Source: a virus. From it: a stretch of DNA of 36,912 nt. The stretch is from positions 1-36,912 of the IMG/VR virus record IMGVR_UViG_3300046455_000167; one strand, written 5' to 3'. The position numbers and the translations under genes were made by a program. This document shows positions 9,001 through 16,698 of this stretch, one piece after another (the stretch's first letter is position 1; each line of letters begins with the position of its first letter). Under the pieces are notes generated by a model. It did not search any database. It saw only the letters and a program-made list of their open reading frames with translations, and was not told where the DNA came from.

Positions 9001-9325
9001 CCACAGCCGTAGGGGTAACCCCAGACACCATGAATGCGGCCAGTGCGTGGGGGACGCCGCTGGAATAAGTGCCTGTGACTGTTCCGCTGGATGTGGCCCC
9101 AACACCGATCCAGGCGTCAAGGACTTGTGCAGATGAGAACGCCCCCGTTACGCGGCTCCACGTTGCACCCAGCCCGCTGACTCCCGTAACACCTGCGGAC
9201 ACCGCGTTGGTGGCAATCAACAGGATCATCACATCACCGGCTGCGGGTGTATCTGTCACCGAGATGGTGGGGTCAACCGTCGTCAGGTTGTTCGCGGTGT
9301 AGACGTGGGTTACAGCAACAGTCAG
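6053..9325 (-). CDS. Large minor tail protein with internal repeats, probable CTG start
   Basis: About 1090 residues. Residues about 1-200 are beta-rich (VTHVYTANNL, then GDVMILLIATNAV). Residues about 208-383 are nine 18-20-residue repeats of the type SGSGTLSSxLxRxxRTIxSA. The rest contains mixed beta domains typical of actinophage central tail-tip proteins. The frame has no ATG, GTG or TTG before 9259, yet codons 9325-9260 encode a sensible first strand (TVAVTHVY...). A Shine-Dalgarno AGGGAAGGA lies nine bases before a CTG at 9323-9325, so CTG is the likely start; the later GTG at 9259 has no Shine-Dalgarno and would remove this strand. The role is probably tail-tip structure and host contact. 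The stop overlaps the next gene's GTG. Confidence 0.75.
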   Translation of the reverse strand: MTVAVTHVYTANNLTTVDPTISVTDTPAAGDVMILLIATNAVSAGVTGVSGLGATWSRVTGAFSSAQVLDAWIGVGATSSGTVTGTYSSGVPHALAAFMVSGVTPTAVGVSTFGTGAKTTPTQTAGPGQLVLGFSFTDSAANSVTATTPSTGWTETTTSMSTDTRFMGTVYRAPTTSEAHSFTAQRSTGTTYVSQVMVGGTAGSSIASSFTGSGTLGSSLSRPARSIASALSGSGTLASKLGRKFTSALSGTGTLSSGLARAPRTIASPLSGSGALSSALTRGERTIGSGLSGTGNLSSSLTRSARTISSAFGGSGSLTSHVGSYIQSGFSGSGTLSSAVTRPARTITSAFSASGSLSSTLARLIHIASGFSGAGTLTSTFSVPTILPPAPSQSVQSGALGKLSSFTISTSAVPLNPAEGSGSTPSVSAVYVKGTDPEFALGENNVLSNGAVGTYEGEIVRLNLPANSGNASVSMNTPLTSLNTEMHLRPFLDPNPGKWTAARAIDYWTQQAGLFYDKVPGECITYASGFGHTDAYGASTTARFSEKLTGGATTTQVVNGRSVKTFGSAVTGTTALHEVKDGAVVLSLALGEKLAFSIGVGLAGSGRTAKAVWRFRDAKDAAHTLTLQAESDGTVTANLGSSTIASASVPSGAAYRLTVSLERLTSTTLSVKLTAHTDDLAGAGTLEHDGAPATVAYALPGVLKLTSLQHISTGGSGAEMTRWGTYLTVADSHPMELPAVQKVLAQTGKSFGFVSGFKGNVWKMLTEFCSIARLDVRFIGAAMHVAPRITELSHPGAWATFTADSQRREKYKQVAVVNKQSKAVSTDDAVLWRADSVFQLNSREVFETTVQTTHSISNVVNPVPVPGILPFPYKKGDGQYVVTGADGYIISPQWWLDNGGKVEVSLTETEGELAIKITAPRVDSVRAPYRISEGAADRPALYISGSGVINDPKEVHIPTGAKNAREGFDNVFESPFIAGLMETYDTAMAMAMVYSSSVAEVSYELPNTFETPTGLGQYPAGTLVTDNSRNYRILDAQQTASKVSGNAVPHTTIGAYVASYPPGATIADEKARHAGRTIRQFNIKPLKGNS
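8177..8704 (-). repeat. Nine-copy protein-coding tandem repeat in the minor tail protein
   Basis: Nine consecutive degenerate units of 18-20 codons encode the pattern S-[AG]-[LF]-S-G-S-G-[TS]-L-[ST]-S-x-[LV]-x-R followed by a linker such as PARTITSAF. Copies differ at the DNA level, so this is an old or selected repeat rather than a recent slippage product. Glycine/serine turns alternate with hydrophobic positions, which fits a beta-solenoid or flexible stalk. Confidence 0.75.
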
Positions 9326-9353
9326 GGGGGTGGTTCCTTCCCTAAGTACAGGA

Positions 9354-9379
9354 GTGGCGGGGCACTAAGGCCCCGCCAC
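9354..9379 (-). terminator. GC-rich hairpin between two minor tail genes
   Basis: A perfect 9-base stem, GTGGCGGGG against CCCCGCCAC, with an eight-base loop, 22 bases downstream of the stop of the tail fibre-like gene (9402) and upstream of the large minor tail gene. There is no T tract on the minus strand, so it may be a weak terminator, an RNA stability element or an attenuator lowering expression of the large gene. Confidence 0.45.
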
Positions 9380-9401
9380 GGTGTTAGATGTCGGGGAAGG
9401 G

Positions 9402-9743
9402 TTAGCTCTCGGTGAAGGTGAACGTGACCGTCACGGTGTCCTGCGTGGAGAAGGTCTGGGAGGTCACGGTGTTGCCGTCGAGGTAGGTGCCGCCCGTGAC
9501 TGCCGAGTAGATGCCCGTGCCGACAACGGTGCAGGCCGGTACGTCGAAGGTGGCCGTGGCCGTGATGACGCCAGCTGCGGGGGCACCCCAGGTCAGGGCC
9601 TTGCGGGCGTATGCAGGAGAACCACCTGTAACCTCGGTGCCCGGAGTGCCGCTCGGAGCCGTGGTGAACAGGGCTCCGTATGCCGCTGCCGTGCCGTAGG
9701 ACGAGGCGAGAGTGTTCTTCTGCGTTGAGGTCTGAATTGCCAT
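9402..9743 (-). CDS. Phage tail fiber-like protein
   Basis: A 113-residue protein with the layout of a small, widespread family of phage tail proteins: an N-terminal helix, a YGALFTTAPSG segment, the signature TGGSPAYARKALTWG, then TATFDVPACTVVGTGIYSAVTGG and a beta-rich C-terminus. Members are usually annotated as tail fiber protein, and the exact role is not established. It starts at an ATG with a Shine-Dalgarno AAGGAG, 18 bases after the distal tail gene, and is followed by a hairpin, so it may be made in larger amount than the large minor tail protein behind it. Confidence 0.7.
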   Translation of the reverse strand: MAIQTSTQKNTLASSYGTAAAYGALFTTAPSGTPGTEVTGGSPAYARKALTWGAPAAGVITATATFDVPACTVVGTGIYSAVTGGTYLDGNTVTSQTFSTQDTVTVTFTFTES

Positions 9744-9761
9744 GCGATGTTCTCCTTGAAA

Positions 9762-10583
9762 CTATTCGACCTCAACAAGGCCGAGTGATAGCCCAATTCT
9801 ATCAAACCTCTTTGTCTGTATATTTCCTGAGAGATTTTCAGTAAATGACACAGCTCCGACGCCCTTGCCCGGCAGCCGGGTGGAGTCGCCCGTCGAGCCG
9901 CTGAGGTTGATGTGATCCAGCGTCAGCGTCGAGCCGGAGGGAACGTAGAGCTCCAGCTTGATCGCGCTGTAGGTGTTGGCCGTGCCGTCGCCTGCGGAGA
10001 TGACGGCCACTGGGGACGGGCTCGCGGAGGGGACATGGTTGACCGGCGAGGACCACACATTGGTGGCCGCATCCAGCAGCGAGATGCGGACGCTGGCAGT
10101 CCCGGTACGTGTGCCCCAGAGCCGCAGGTACGCGGGAGCGTCCGGGACCGTGGCGATGATCTGGGGGATGCCGGTGTCCGGGAACTGCCCCAGATTGGTG
10201 AAGGTCACCACCTCGCCCGAGAGCGCTGAAGCGCTGGGCACACCAGCGGGGGCAGCCCACGCGCCGGCTACGTGCCGGAGCATGTAGGCCGAGGCCCAGC
10301 GCGTCGGGAGGATGTTGCCTGCAGAGTAGTTGAAGTCCACGAGGTAGTACGGACCCTTGCCGTACACCCCGGTGTAGATGTCCACGAGGTTCTGCAGGTC
10401 AGCGGTGCCGGCCTTGTAGTCCAGCTTGTACCGCCTGAACGGGGTGGGCGCCTCGTAGACGTGCCGGCCACCGGACACCAGCGTGGTCTCCTCGTTGTCC
10501 CGGCTGTGGTCCCACCCCATCCCGGACTCGGGGTAGGGGATCGGGAGCATACGGCCCAGGGGTCCGAACAACATGGTCTTCAT
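9762..10583 (-). CDS. Distal tail / minor tail protein
   Basis: A 273-residue protein directly after the tape measure gene, with an ATGA overlap. The N-terminus (MLFGPLGRMLPIPYPESGMG, FRRYKLDYKAGTADLQNLVDIYTG) fits the distal-tail proteins that follow tape measures in actinophages; residues about 120-235 are a beta-sandwich insert with alternating hydrophobics (IIATVPDAPAYLRLWGTRTG, AIKLELYVPSG, LTLDHINLSG), possibly carbohydrate binding. It would form the ring or hub linking the tail tube to the tip. Position is the main evidence. Near its 3' end the coding sequence contains a GTTTGATAGAATTGGGCT block resembling the promoter-like box before the chaperone gene. Confidence 0.68.
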   Translation of the reverse strand: MKTMLFGPLGRMLPIPYPESGMGWDHSRDNEETTLVSGGRHVYEAPTPFRRYKLDYKAGTADLQNLVDIYTGVYGKGPYYLVDFNYSAGNILPTRWASAYMLRHVAGAWAAPAGVPSASALSGEVVTFTNLGQFPDTGIPQIIATVPDAPAYLRLWGTRTGTASVRISLLDAATNVWSSPVNHVPSASPSPVAVISAGDGTANTYSAIKLELYVPSGSTLTLDHINLSGSTGDSTRLPGKGVGAVSFTENLSGNIQTKRFDRIGLSLGLVEVE

Positions 10584-13500
10584 CAGTTTCGTCCTTCTGC
10601 TGCGAGTTCTTTGTTGCCCTTGTTGACTGTGGAAGCGAGTTCCTTGGAGTCGGCGTAGAGCTTGACTTCCTGCTTCAGCGAGGCCAGGAACGCCAGCGTC
10701 TCGGCGTCGAGTCCCACGATGGAGGAGCCGGAGCCGCCTGCGCTGCCGCTCCCGCCTCCCGGCGATCCGCCCATGTTGAACTTGGGCATGCGCAGGGTCC
10801 GAATGGCCTCCATCGCATCGAGGCCGTAGTAGTCCACCGCAGGCTGGGGCTGGATGAACTCTTGCGAGCGGATTCCTACGAGGCCCTTGCCGTCCACCTT
10901 GGCCATGAGGTTGTCCACGCTGGGATCGCTGGGAGCCCGGCCCGGGACGAGCCCGCCGTCGTAGAAGCTCGGCACCTGTCCGCCCTTGTTGAACAGAATC
11001 TCGTTGGTGCGGGTGCCGTCTGCACGGACCACGCGGTAGCTAGGCTGGCCGTTGGCCACGGTGTTGCCCGTCGCCTCCAAGTGGCCCTTGAACGTGGCGT
11101 TGACCACCACGTCCTTGCGCAGCGGGATGCGTCCCAGGGCGTTGCTCACCTCACCGATACCGCCGAGGGCGCCAGCGACATCAGCGGTGACCGTCGTGGG
11201 CTTGGTCCGGGGCACCCCGTTGACGACGCCGATGTAGCGTTCGAGCGAGCCCTGGAGCCCGCCCACGGCAGCCATGTTCAGGCCCATCTGCCCGACATCG
11301 GCTTGGTACTGCGCTGTGAGCTTCTGCGCGTAGGCGCGGACCTCCTCGGAGCTGTGGCCCTGCGCCGCGTAGGCGCCCACCATGTCGATCATCTTGGCTT
11401 CGAGCCCTCGCAGTGCCTCGCGGTTGGCAATGGCCGCGTCGGAGTAGCCCTTCAGGTTGCCGATGCCGTCCTGCAGGGTCTTGGCTTCCTTGCCGGCAAC
11501 GTCGATTTCCTTCTGCTTGGCGGCAGCGTTGTCGAGCGCGGTCTTGGCCTGATTGCCGTAGTCGGCAGCCCGGTCGGTCTCGCCGTACTTCAGCGAGATG
11601 TTCTGCTCGATCTTGGCCTTGTTCGCGGTGATGAGCTCCTTGTCGCGCTCGTCGTTCAGGGCCTTGACCTTGGTGCGGAGCTCATCGAGCTGGTGCAGCT
11701 CGTCCTCGCGCTTCTTGTTGATCGCGTTCAGAGCAGAGTGGTAGTCGTCCGTGGCCTTGGTCAGTCCGTACTGCTGGTTGTAGGCAGACATCAGCGCGGT
11801 CTTCAGGCGGTTGCCGTAGTCCTCGGCAGCGGCCACAGCGTCGGAGATGCCGTCCGCCATGTCCTTGCCGGCCTTCTTGCCGGACTCGCCAGCCTTCTTC
11901 GCCGCCTCGGCAGCCTTGTTGTAGCCGTCCGTCACCCCGCCGAGCCCCGGCAGGACACTGTTCTGCCGGGTCGGTGCGGCAGCCTTCCCTGCGGCGCCGT
12001 TCGCCTTGGGAACTGCCCGAACCTGATTCGGGGCGGCGATGGCAGCGTACTGCGCCTTCTGGGCCGTGCCGAGCGAGCCCTCGCCGTCGCCGTAGCCAAC
12101 GCCACCGTTCAGCTCGGTCTGGAGGTGGGAGAGCTCGGTGCGGGCGTAGGCCAGGAAGTTCTGGACGTTGGCCACAGCAGCCGTGGTGTCGGCGTCCACC
12201 GCCGCGACGTAGGTGCCGTTGGCGACTGCTGTGAGGACAGCCTCGACCTCCTCGGCCTTGGAGTTGGCCGGGTCTGTCATGGCGTCCATGACCACCTGAT
12301 AGGGCATGCCGGTGATCTGCGCGATATTCTGCGCGAGCAGCTTCATGTTCGCGTCCGCGTTGGACTTGTCCATGCCAACCGAGAGCGTGGCCGCGATGGG
12401 TGTGCCGGCCAGCAGCCGGGCGTCGGCCTCGTACTTGGCGGTGTCGAGTCCGACTGGCACACTGATGGGCTGGCCCCCGATGGCAGCGGTGAACTTCTCC
12501 CGGGTGGCGTTGGCGAGGTCTTCGATGTAGGAGGTATCGGCGCCGGATTCTTTGAGCTTCTGGAACAGCCCCGTGATGAAGTCCGCGTAGCCCTGCGCCG
12601 CCTCCTGTGCGTTCAGGGTGCCGTCCGCCTTCATCTGGGCGTAATAGTCCCGGGCCTTGGTCATCGTGTCTTCGATGTTCTTCAGGTTCGCCCGCCCACC
12701 CTCGGAGTCCGGGGAGAACTGGGAGGACTTGTAGAGCCCTTCCCCGAGCTTGGACAGGGCATCCTGGAGGTCGGCCTCGGCGTTGATCGTGCCGAACACC
12801 TCATCGTTGAGGGCCTTCAGGGCATCCTTCATCTTGTCGATGCCGGAGGCGCCCTCCTCGCCGTCGTCGCCCACATCGAGCAGGGCCTTGCCGGCTGCCG
12901 GGGCAGCCTGCTCAACGGCCTTCAGGCCCTTGGCCTGCTCCTTGGCCTTCTGTGAGTATTCCTCCACGGCCTTGGCCAGGAACTTCAGATCGGCAGCCTT
13001 GTTGCCGGGCATGGCGGTTGCCAGGAAGGAGTCGATGTCATCGAAGCCCTCGGACTTGGCCACGCGCTCCAGCTCGGCGCGGAAGTCCTTCATGCCGGCC
13101 TCGCCCTTGGAGACGGCGCCCACGATTTTGTCGAAGGAGACACCCGCCTTTTCGGCAATCTGGGTCACGGTCTGTCCCACGGAGTTGTAGCCAACCTCCC
13201 CGTCCGTGAAGCTGACCTTCCGGGCGTTGAAGGCCTCGGCCACAGCGCGGGCTCCGGTGTCGGCGCCCTGCTGCATGGCCTCAGCGATGGCCTTGCCCGC
13301 CTGCTCGGCTTCGACCTGGGTGGAGATGAGGTGGCCGGCGAGCAGCGCGAGGGCACCGATGACCAGCCCGATGGGACCGCCCACCAGTCCAAGCAGTGAG
13401 CCAGCGAACTTGCGCCCACCGGCTGCGGCAGCACCGAAGCCGTTGACTGCGAGGGCCTGCGTGGAGACCGTGAGCATCTGGGTGCCCCGGGTGAGTGCCC

Positions 13501-15301
13501 CCATCGCGCCGAGCTGCTGGACCATTGCCTGCGCCTGCGCCTGGGTGGCGCCCTTTGCCATCAGCATGGTGATCGCAAGCTGGCGCATGGTGCCGGCCAG
13601 CGTCAGGCCGGCCCCCACACCTCGGCCTGCGGCCTGCTGGAAGCCGATGAATCCGGCCATGACAAACGACTGCGCGGCCTTGAAGCCCAGGAACAGGGCC
13701 GTGATGGCAGCGAAGCCCATCAGCAGGTTCAGGAGTACGCGGACAGCCGGGACGTTGCTGGAGAGCTCGCTGAGACCGATGGCGAGGTTCTTGGCCATGT
13801 CCACGAGCACACCGAGGGGGGCAAGGGCTCCTCCACCCAAGGTGTCACCGAGGTTCTTCCAGGCGTTGGCCATTTCGGTGAGCTTGGCAATGACGGTATC
13901 GAAGGTGACCCGGGACATGTCGTTGAGAGCGCTGCCCTCCTGGAAGCCCTTGTCAGCGGCCTGCATGGACTTGTCGAGCACGTCGTAGCCGACAGCCAGC
14001 TTGGTCAGCGCCGAGACATCGCGGGAGGCCTTGATGCCGAGCAGGTCGAAGGTGGTGGTCAGCTCCCCGCCCGAGGTGTGGGTCTTGTTCAGGCCCTTGA
14101 TGAGCTGCTGGAAGAAGTCGGAGGGGTTGGACTTCCAGAGCTTGCCGGCCTGATCGGCGGTGACGCCCATGACCTTGCCGTACTCGGCCAGCCGGGGTGA
14201 GCCCTCGGCCACGTCGCGGTTGAGCTGGCCGAACACGCGGGTCAGGGTGCCTCGGGCCAGTTCGGGCTGGACACGGACGGAGGCCAGTGCTGCGGCGAGG
14301 CCTGTGGTCTGCGAGGCAGTGAAGCCGGCAGAGGCGCCCAGGGAGCCGATCTGGTTCAGCATGGCAGCGATTTCGGGGTCCGTCGCCACGGTCTTGGCGC
14401 CGACGTAGGCGATGCTCGAACCGATGCGCTCGAAGAAGTCGGGGAACTTCTGCACGTCATCTGTGAAGGAGGTCTCCAGCCGGCCAAAGAGCTGGGCGCC
14501 GGAGTCGGCAGAGATGCCCGTGACGGCAACGAACTTGGCGGTGGTCTCGGTGAACTGGGACAGCTTCTCGTTGGCCACGCCCATCTGGGCGCCGAGCTGG
14601 GTGATGCGGGAGAGCTCATCGAAGGCGATGGGCATGTCCGTCGCCATCGTCTTCAGGGAGTCTTTGAGCCCTTGTGCCCCGCCCTGCGTCTTGTCGAGGT
14701 CTTCCGTGACGCGGAGAACCTGGGCGAAGTCCTTCTGGTAGGCCGCAGCGACAGCGGCGGTGGCAGCCGGGATCGCCATGAGTCCGGCAGCGATGACGCC
14801 GTAGGTGGCACCCACGTCGTACATCAGGTAGCGGGAGTTCGAGAGGTTGTCGTGCAGCTCCAGCTGGGAGGCAGCAGCGCGGCGGGTGGAGGCAGCATGG
14901 CGGTCTGTGGCGAGTGCCCCACGGTTGGTGACATCGGTGGCCCGCGTCGTGGCGAGGGCTGCCTGAGCGGTAGCGCGGCCCGCCTGGGCGTCCTGGTTGC
15001 CCTTCCGTGCCAGTGTCTCCTCGACCTTGGCTTCCGCCACGTTGCGGATACCTGCAGCGCGGGCAGCGTCGATGTCTGCCTTGGCCATCGTGCCGGCAGC
15101 CTTGGCTGCCCGTTCCTGAGTGGCGACGAGGTTGGTGAACTGCTGGGCAATCAGAACGATGTTCTGCTTGCCGTCCTTGATGATCTTGTCGAGCGCAACC
15201 AGCTCGGGGCCAAGGTTGCGGACCTCGACGCGCAGAGCCCTCAGCCCATCGGTTGCTTCCTTGGTGGAAATATCCACCTTGGCGTCAAATGCACCGGCCA
15301 C
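10583..15301 (-). CDS. Tape measure protein
   Basis: The longest gene, 1572 residues, beta-poor and mostly helical, with alanine-rich coiled-coil stretches near the N-terminus (about 60-150) and again at about 1190-1330. Hydrophobic membrane-type segments lie near residues 160-185, 520-560 and 640-665 (GLVIGALALLAGHLI). The TP901-type tape measure core is recognisable around residues 200-400 (MATDMPIAFDELSRITQLGAQMG and ETTAKFVAVTG). The protein sets tail length; at the usual 0.15 nm per residue the tail would be about 235 nm. The start is GTG at 15301, because an in-frame TGA lies two codons upstream. Its stop overlaps the distal tail gene. It is preceded by a strong terminator and its own promoter-like box. 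Confidence 0.93.
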   Translation of the reverse strand: MAGAFDAKVDISTKEATDGLRALRVEVRNLGPELVALDKIIKDGKQNIVLIAQQFTNLVATQERAAKAAGTMAKADIDAARAAGIRNVAEAKVEETLARKGNQDAQAGRATAQAALATTRATDVTNRGALATDRHAASTRRAAASQLELHDNLSNSRYLMYDVGATYGVIAAGLMAIPAATAAVAAAYQKDFAQVLRVTEDLDKTQGGAQGLKDSLKTMATDMPIAFDELSRITQLGAQMGVANEKLSQFTETTAKFVAVTGISADSGAQLFGRLETSFTDDVQKFPDFFERIGSSIAYVGAKTVATDPEIAAMLNQIGSLGASAGFTASQTTGLAAALASVRVQPELARGTLTRVFGQLNRDVAEGSPRLAEYGKVMGVTADQAGKLWKSNPSDFFQQLIKGLNKTHTSGGELTTTFDLLGIKASRDVSALTKLAVGYDVLDKSMQAADKGFQEGSALNDMSRVTFDTVIAKLTEMANAWKNLGDTLGGGALAPLGVLVDMAKNLAIGLSELSSNVPAVRVLLNLLMGFAAITALFLGFKAAQSFVMAGFIGFQQAAGRGVGAGLTLAGTMRQLAITMLMAKGATQAQAQAMVQQLGAMGALTRGTQMLTVSTQALAVNGFGAAAAGGRKFAGSLLGLVGGPIGLVIGALALLAGHLISTQVEAEQAGKAIAEAMQQGADTGARAVAEAFNARKVSFTDGEVGYNSVGQTVTQIAEKAGVSFDKIVGAVSKGEAGMKDFRAELERVAKSEGFDDIDSFLATAMPGNKAADLKFLAKAVEEYSQKAKEQAKGLKAVEQAAPAAGKALLDVGDDGEEGASGIDKMKDALKALNDEVFGTINAEADLQDALSKLGEGLYKSSQFSPDSEGGRANLKNIEDTMTKARDYYAQMKADGTLNAQEAAQGYADFITGLFQKLKESGADTSYIEDLANATREKFTAAIGGQPISVPVGLDTAKYEADARLLAGTPIAATLSVGMDKSNADANMKLLAQNIAQITGMPYQVVMDAMTDPANSKAEEVEAVLTAVANGTYVAAVDADTTAAVANVQNFLAYARTELSHLQTELNGGVGYGDGEGSLGTAQKAQYAAIAAPNQVRAVPKANGAAGKAAAPTRQNSVLPGLGGVTDGYNKAAEAAKKAGESGKKAGKDMADGISDAVAAAEDYGNRLKTALMSAYNQQYGLTKATDDYHSALNAINKKREDELHQLDELRTKVKALNDERDKELITANKAKIEQNISLKYGETDRAADYGNQAKTALDNAAAKQKEIDVAGKEAKTLQDGIGNLKGYSDAAIANREALRGLEAKMIDMVGAYAAQGHSSEEVRAYAQKLTAQYQADVGQMGLNMAAVGGLQGSLERYIGVVNGVPRTKPTTVTADVAGALGGIGEVSNALGRIPLRKDVVVNATFKGHLEATGNTVANGQPSYRVVRADGTRTNEILFNKGGQVPSFYDGGLVPGRAPSDPSVDNLMAKVDGKGLVGIRSQEFIQPQPAVDYYGLDAMEAIRTLRMPKFNMGGSPGGGSGSAGGSGSSIVGLDAETLAFLASLKQEVKLYADSKELASTVNKGNKELAAEGRN

Positions 15302-15334
15302 AATTCACCATCAATTCCTGTAGATTCTGACCCC

Positions 15335-15340
15335 ATTCTA
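15335..15340 (-). promoter_or_regulatory. Candidate promoter -10 box for the tape measure gene
   Basis: The minus strand reads ACTGATAGAATGGGG, almost identical to the block before the portal gene (ACTGATAAAATGGGG). It lies between the terminator behind the chaperones and the tape measure GTG, 33 bases upstream. No TTGACA-like -35 is visible at 17 bases. Confidence 0.5.
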
Positions 15341-15364
15341 TCAGTCTGTGTGGTAGCGCCTCGG

Positions 15365-15406
15365 AAATAAAAAACACACACCACGCCTTGCCGGCGCGAT
15401 GTGTGT
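15365..15406 (-). terminator. Rho-independent terminator after the tail chaperones
   Basis: On the minus strand a 14-base stem (ACACACATCGCGCC against GGCGTGGTGTGTGT, two imperfect pairs, five-base loop) is followed by TTTTTTATTT, a classic intrinsic terminator. It lies four bases after the end of the chaperone extension and separates it from the tape measure gene, so the tape measure needs its own promoter or read-through. Confidence 0.85.
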
Positions 15407-15409
15407 CCT

Positions 15410-15826
15410 TTACTCAGCTTCCTGCTTGGCCCTGCGTTTGAGCTCCTTCTCCTGCTCTGCTACGTGCCTCTTGTGCTCCCGCTCCAAGTAGTCGCTCCTC
15501 GGCGGCAGCTCCCCTTCCTCGTCGTCCGGGACCGCGAAGACCACATGGGATTCGCCTGCCTTCTTGTCCTTGGACTCGGGCTCGTTCTCGGCCTTGAACA
15601 AGCAGGCCTCGCACTGGAGCGTCTTCAGCTTGAAGCCGATGTCCCCGTTGCTGGAGTGCCCCCACCAGATCGGCACACCGCAGTGGGGGCATTTCTCATC
15701 GAGGATGGTCTTGACCGCCAGGGCGAAGTTGTAGTCTGCCCAGTGGTGCTTGTGGGGGTCCTTCGCTTCCCGAATTACTGCGGTCGGAGACCAGCCCCAT
15801 TCCTTGGCCGTCAGAACCATCTCCAC
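15410..15826 (-). CDS. Tail assembly chaperone, frameshift extension (T-like)
   Basis: This frame is probably not an independent gene but the C-terminal extension of the preceding chaperone, reached by a -1 ribosomal slip at 15862-15868. Read through the slip, the extension begins VEALTWPRNRPYVEMV and then continues through the ATG at 15826 to the stop at 15410. It holds a zinc-ribbon-like pair CPHC and CEAC about 30 residues apart and a very charged helical tail. The fused product would be 404 residues. In tailed phages the short and fused forms work together to load the tape measure and tail tube proteins and are not part of the virion. Confidence 0.8.
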   Translation of the reverse strand: MEMVLTAKEWGWSPTAVIREAKDPHKHHWADYNFALAVKTILDEKCPHCGVPIWWGHSSNGDIGFKLKTLQCEACLFKAENEPESKDKKAGESHVVFAVPDDEEGELPPRSDYLEREHKRHVAEQEKELKRRAKQEAE

Positions 15827-15849
15827 GTAGGGACGGTTCCGGGGCCAAG

Positions 15850-16623
15850 TTAGGGCTTCGACAAAAAATCAGCGTCCTTCTCGACCGCGAGCTGGAACAG
15901 CTGGTTGGCGAAGGTCAGCTGGACCGCGAGGTTCTGCAGCTTGTCGTACTCGGAGGGCATGTAGGTGTCGTTGATGTCGGCAACGTCCGCCTCTTTCCAC
16001 ACCTTCGTGTCCACTGCACCGTCGTGCTTGCGGACCACCTTGAAGATGCCCGAGGCGATCTGATCGTTCTTGATCGCGGCGATGCGTGCAAGGTCCCGCT
16101 CGTAGGTGACGAGCTGAAACTCCTCCTCGCCCTCCTCGGTCTGGGGGTAGTTCTTCCGGGCCGGGGGCTTGATTTCCTTGCGCCACTTGGCATCAATCAG
16201 GCGCCACTGCTTGGGAGCGAGGCCACGGATGTGGAAGGTCAGTACGCTGTCCGTCAGCCTGGGCAGCAGCGTGGCAACCCGGGCTTCTAGCGCGTCTGCC
16301 TCGGCGTTGGCCTCGGCGTAGCCGGGGGCCTCGGTGCCGTCGCCCTCGTAGGGCTCCCAGGTGATGCTGTGGTTGGGGTTGTCGTCGTCCGCCTTCTGCC
16401 GCTTGACGAACGCTTCCTTGATGCTCTCGGCCAGGAACCGGGCCTTGGCCGCGTCATGCGCGGCGATGTTGACGTTGTGTGCCAGCTCGGCGTCCGAGTA
16501 CACGTCGATGGAGTCCGTGGCGTAGGTGGCGCCCTTGGCTGCCTCGCGGGCGTCGAACGTTGCCGGCGCCTTCAGCGTCTCCGCGCTGGCCTCGGCCTTG
16601 GCGTATTCTTCCTCGATGCTCAT
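15850..16623 (-). CDS. Tail assembly chaperone (G-like)
   Basis: A 257-residue, acidic, helical protein between the tail tube gene and the tape measure gene, the position of gpG in lambda-like tails. It starts at an ATG with a strong GGAGG Shine-Dalgarno. Its final codons pass through a run of six T (GAT TTT TTG) that allows a -1 shift into the downstream frame, giving the GT fusion. The family varies in sequence, so the evidence is the gene order plus the slippery site with a matching downstream frame. Confidence 0.85.
   Translation of the reverse strand: MSIEEEYAKAEASAETLKAPATFDAREAAKGATYATDSIDVYSDAELAHNVNIAAHDAAKARFLAESIKEAFVKRQKADDDNPNHSITWEPYEGDGTEAPGYAEANAEADALEARVATLLPRLTDSVLTFHIRGLAPKQWRLIDAKWRKEIKPPARKNYPQTEEGEEEFQLVTYERDLARIAAIKNDQIASGIFKVVRKHDGAVDTKVWKEADVADINDTYMPSEYDKLQNLAVQLTFANQLFQLAVEKDADFLSKP
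15862..15868 (-). promoter_or_regulatory. Programmed -1 frameshift site in the tail chaperone genes
   Basis: On the minus strand the sequence is GAT TTT TTG TCG, containing the slippery heptamer T TTT TTG about five codons before the G-like stop. A -1 shift gives ...DFLVEALTWPRNRPY and joins the downstream frame without a stop. Slippery tail-chaperone sites at this place are conserved among long-tailed phages; the shift itself is inferred. Confidence 0.82.
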
Positions 16624-16645
16624 GCTTCCTCCGTGTTAACTACGA

Positions 16646-16681
16646 ATGGGCTGTATCCCTGTTGGAATACAGCCCATCCTA
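16646..16681 (-). promoter_or_regulatory. Promoter-like box with hairpin between tail tube and chaperone genes
   Basis: A perfect 11-base stem, ATGGGCTGTAT against ATACAGCCCAT, with a ten-base loop. On the minus strand TAGGAT (16681-16676) overlaps the start of the 5' arm. The stem lies about 22 bases before the chaperone ATG and 18 after the tail tube stop. It may reduce read-through from the highly expressed tail tube gene while a separate start supplies the chaperone. Confidence 0.5.
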
Positions 16682-16698
16682 TCAAACTACAGAGCCGG

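Noticed and set aside
9796-9801. Promoter-like TAGAAT inside the end of the distal tail gene
   Set aside because: It lies in coding sequence encoding FDRIGL, so conservation of the protein may explain it; kept only as a remark.
10862-12955. 697-codon plus-strand frame
   Set aside because: Antisense of the tape measure gene; leucine/valine/glycine-rich as expected from an antisense high-GC frame.
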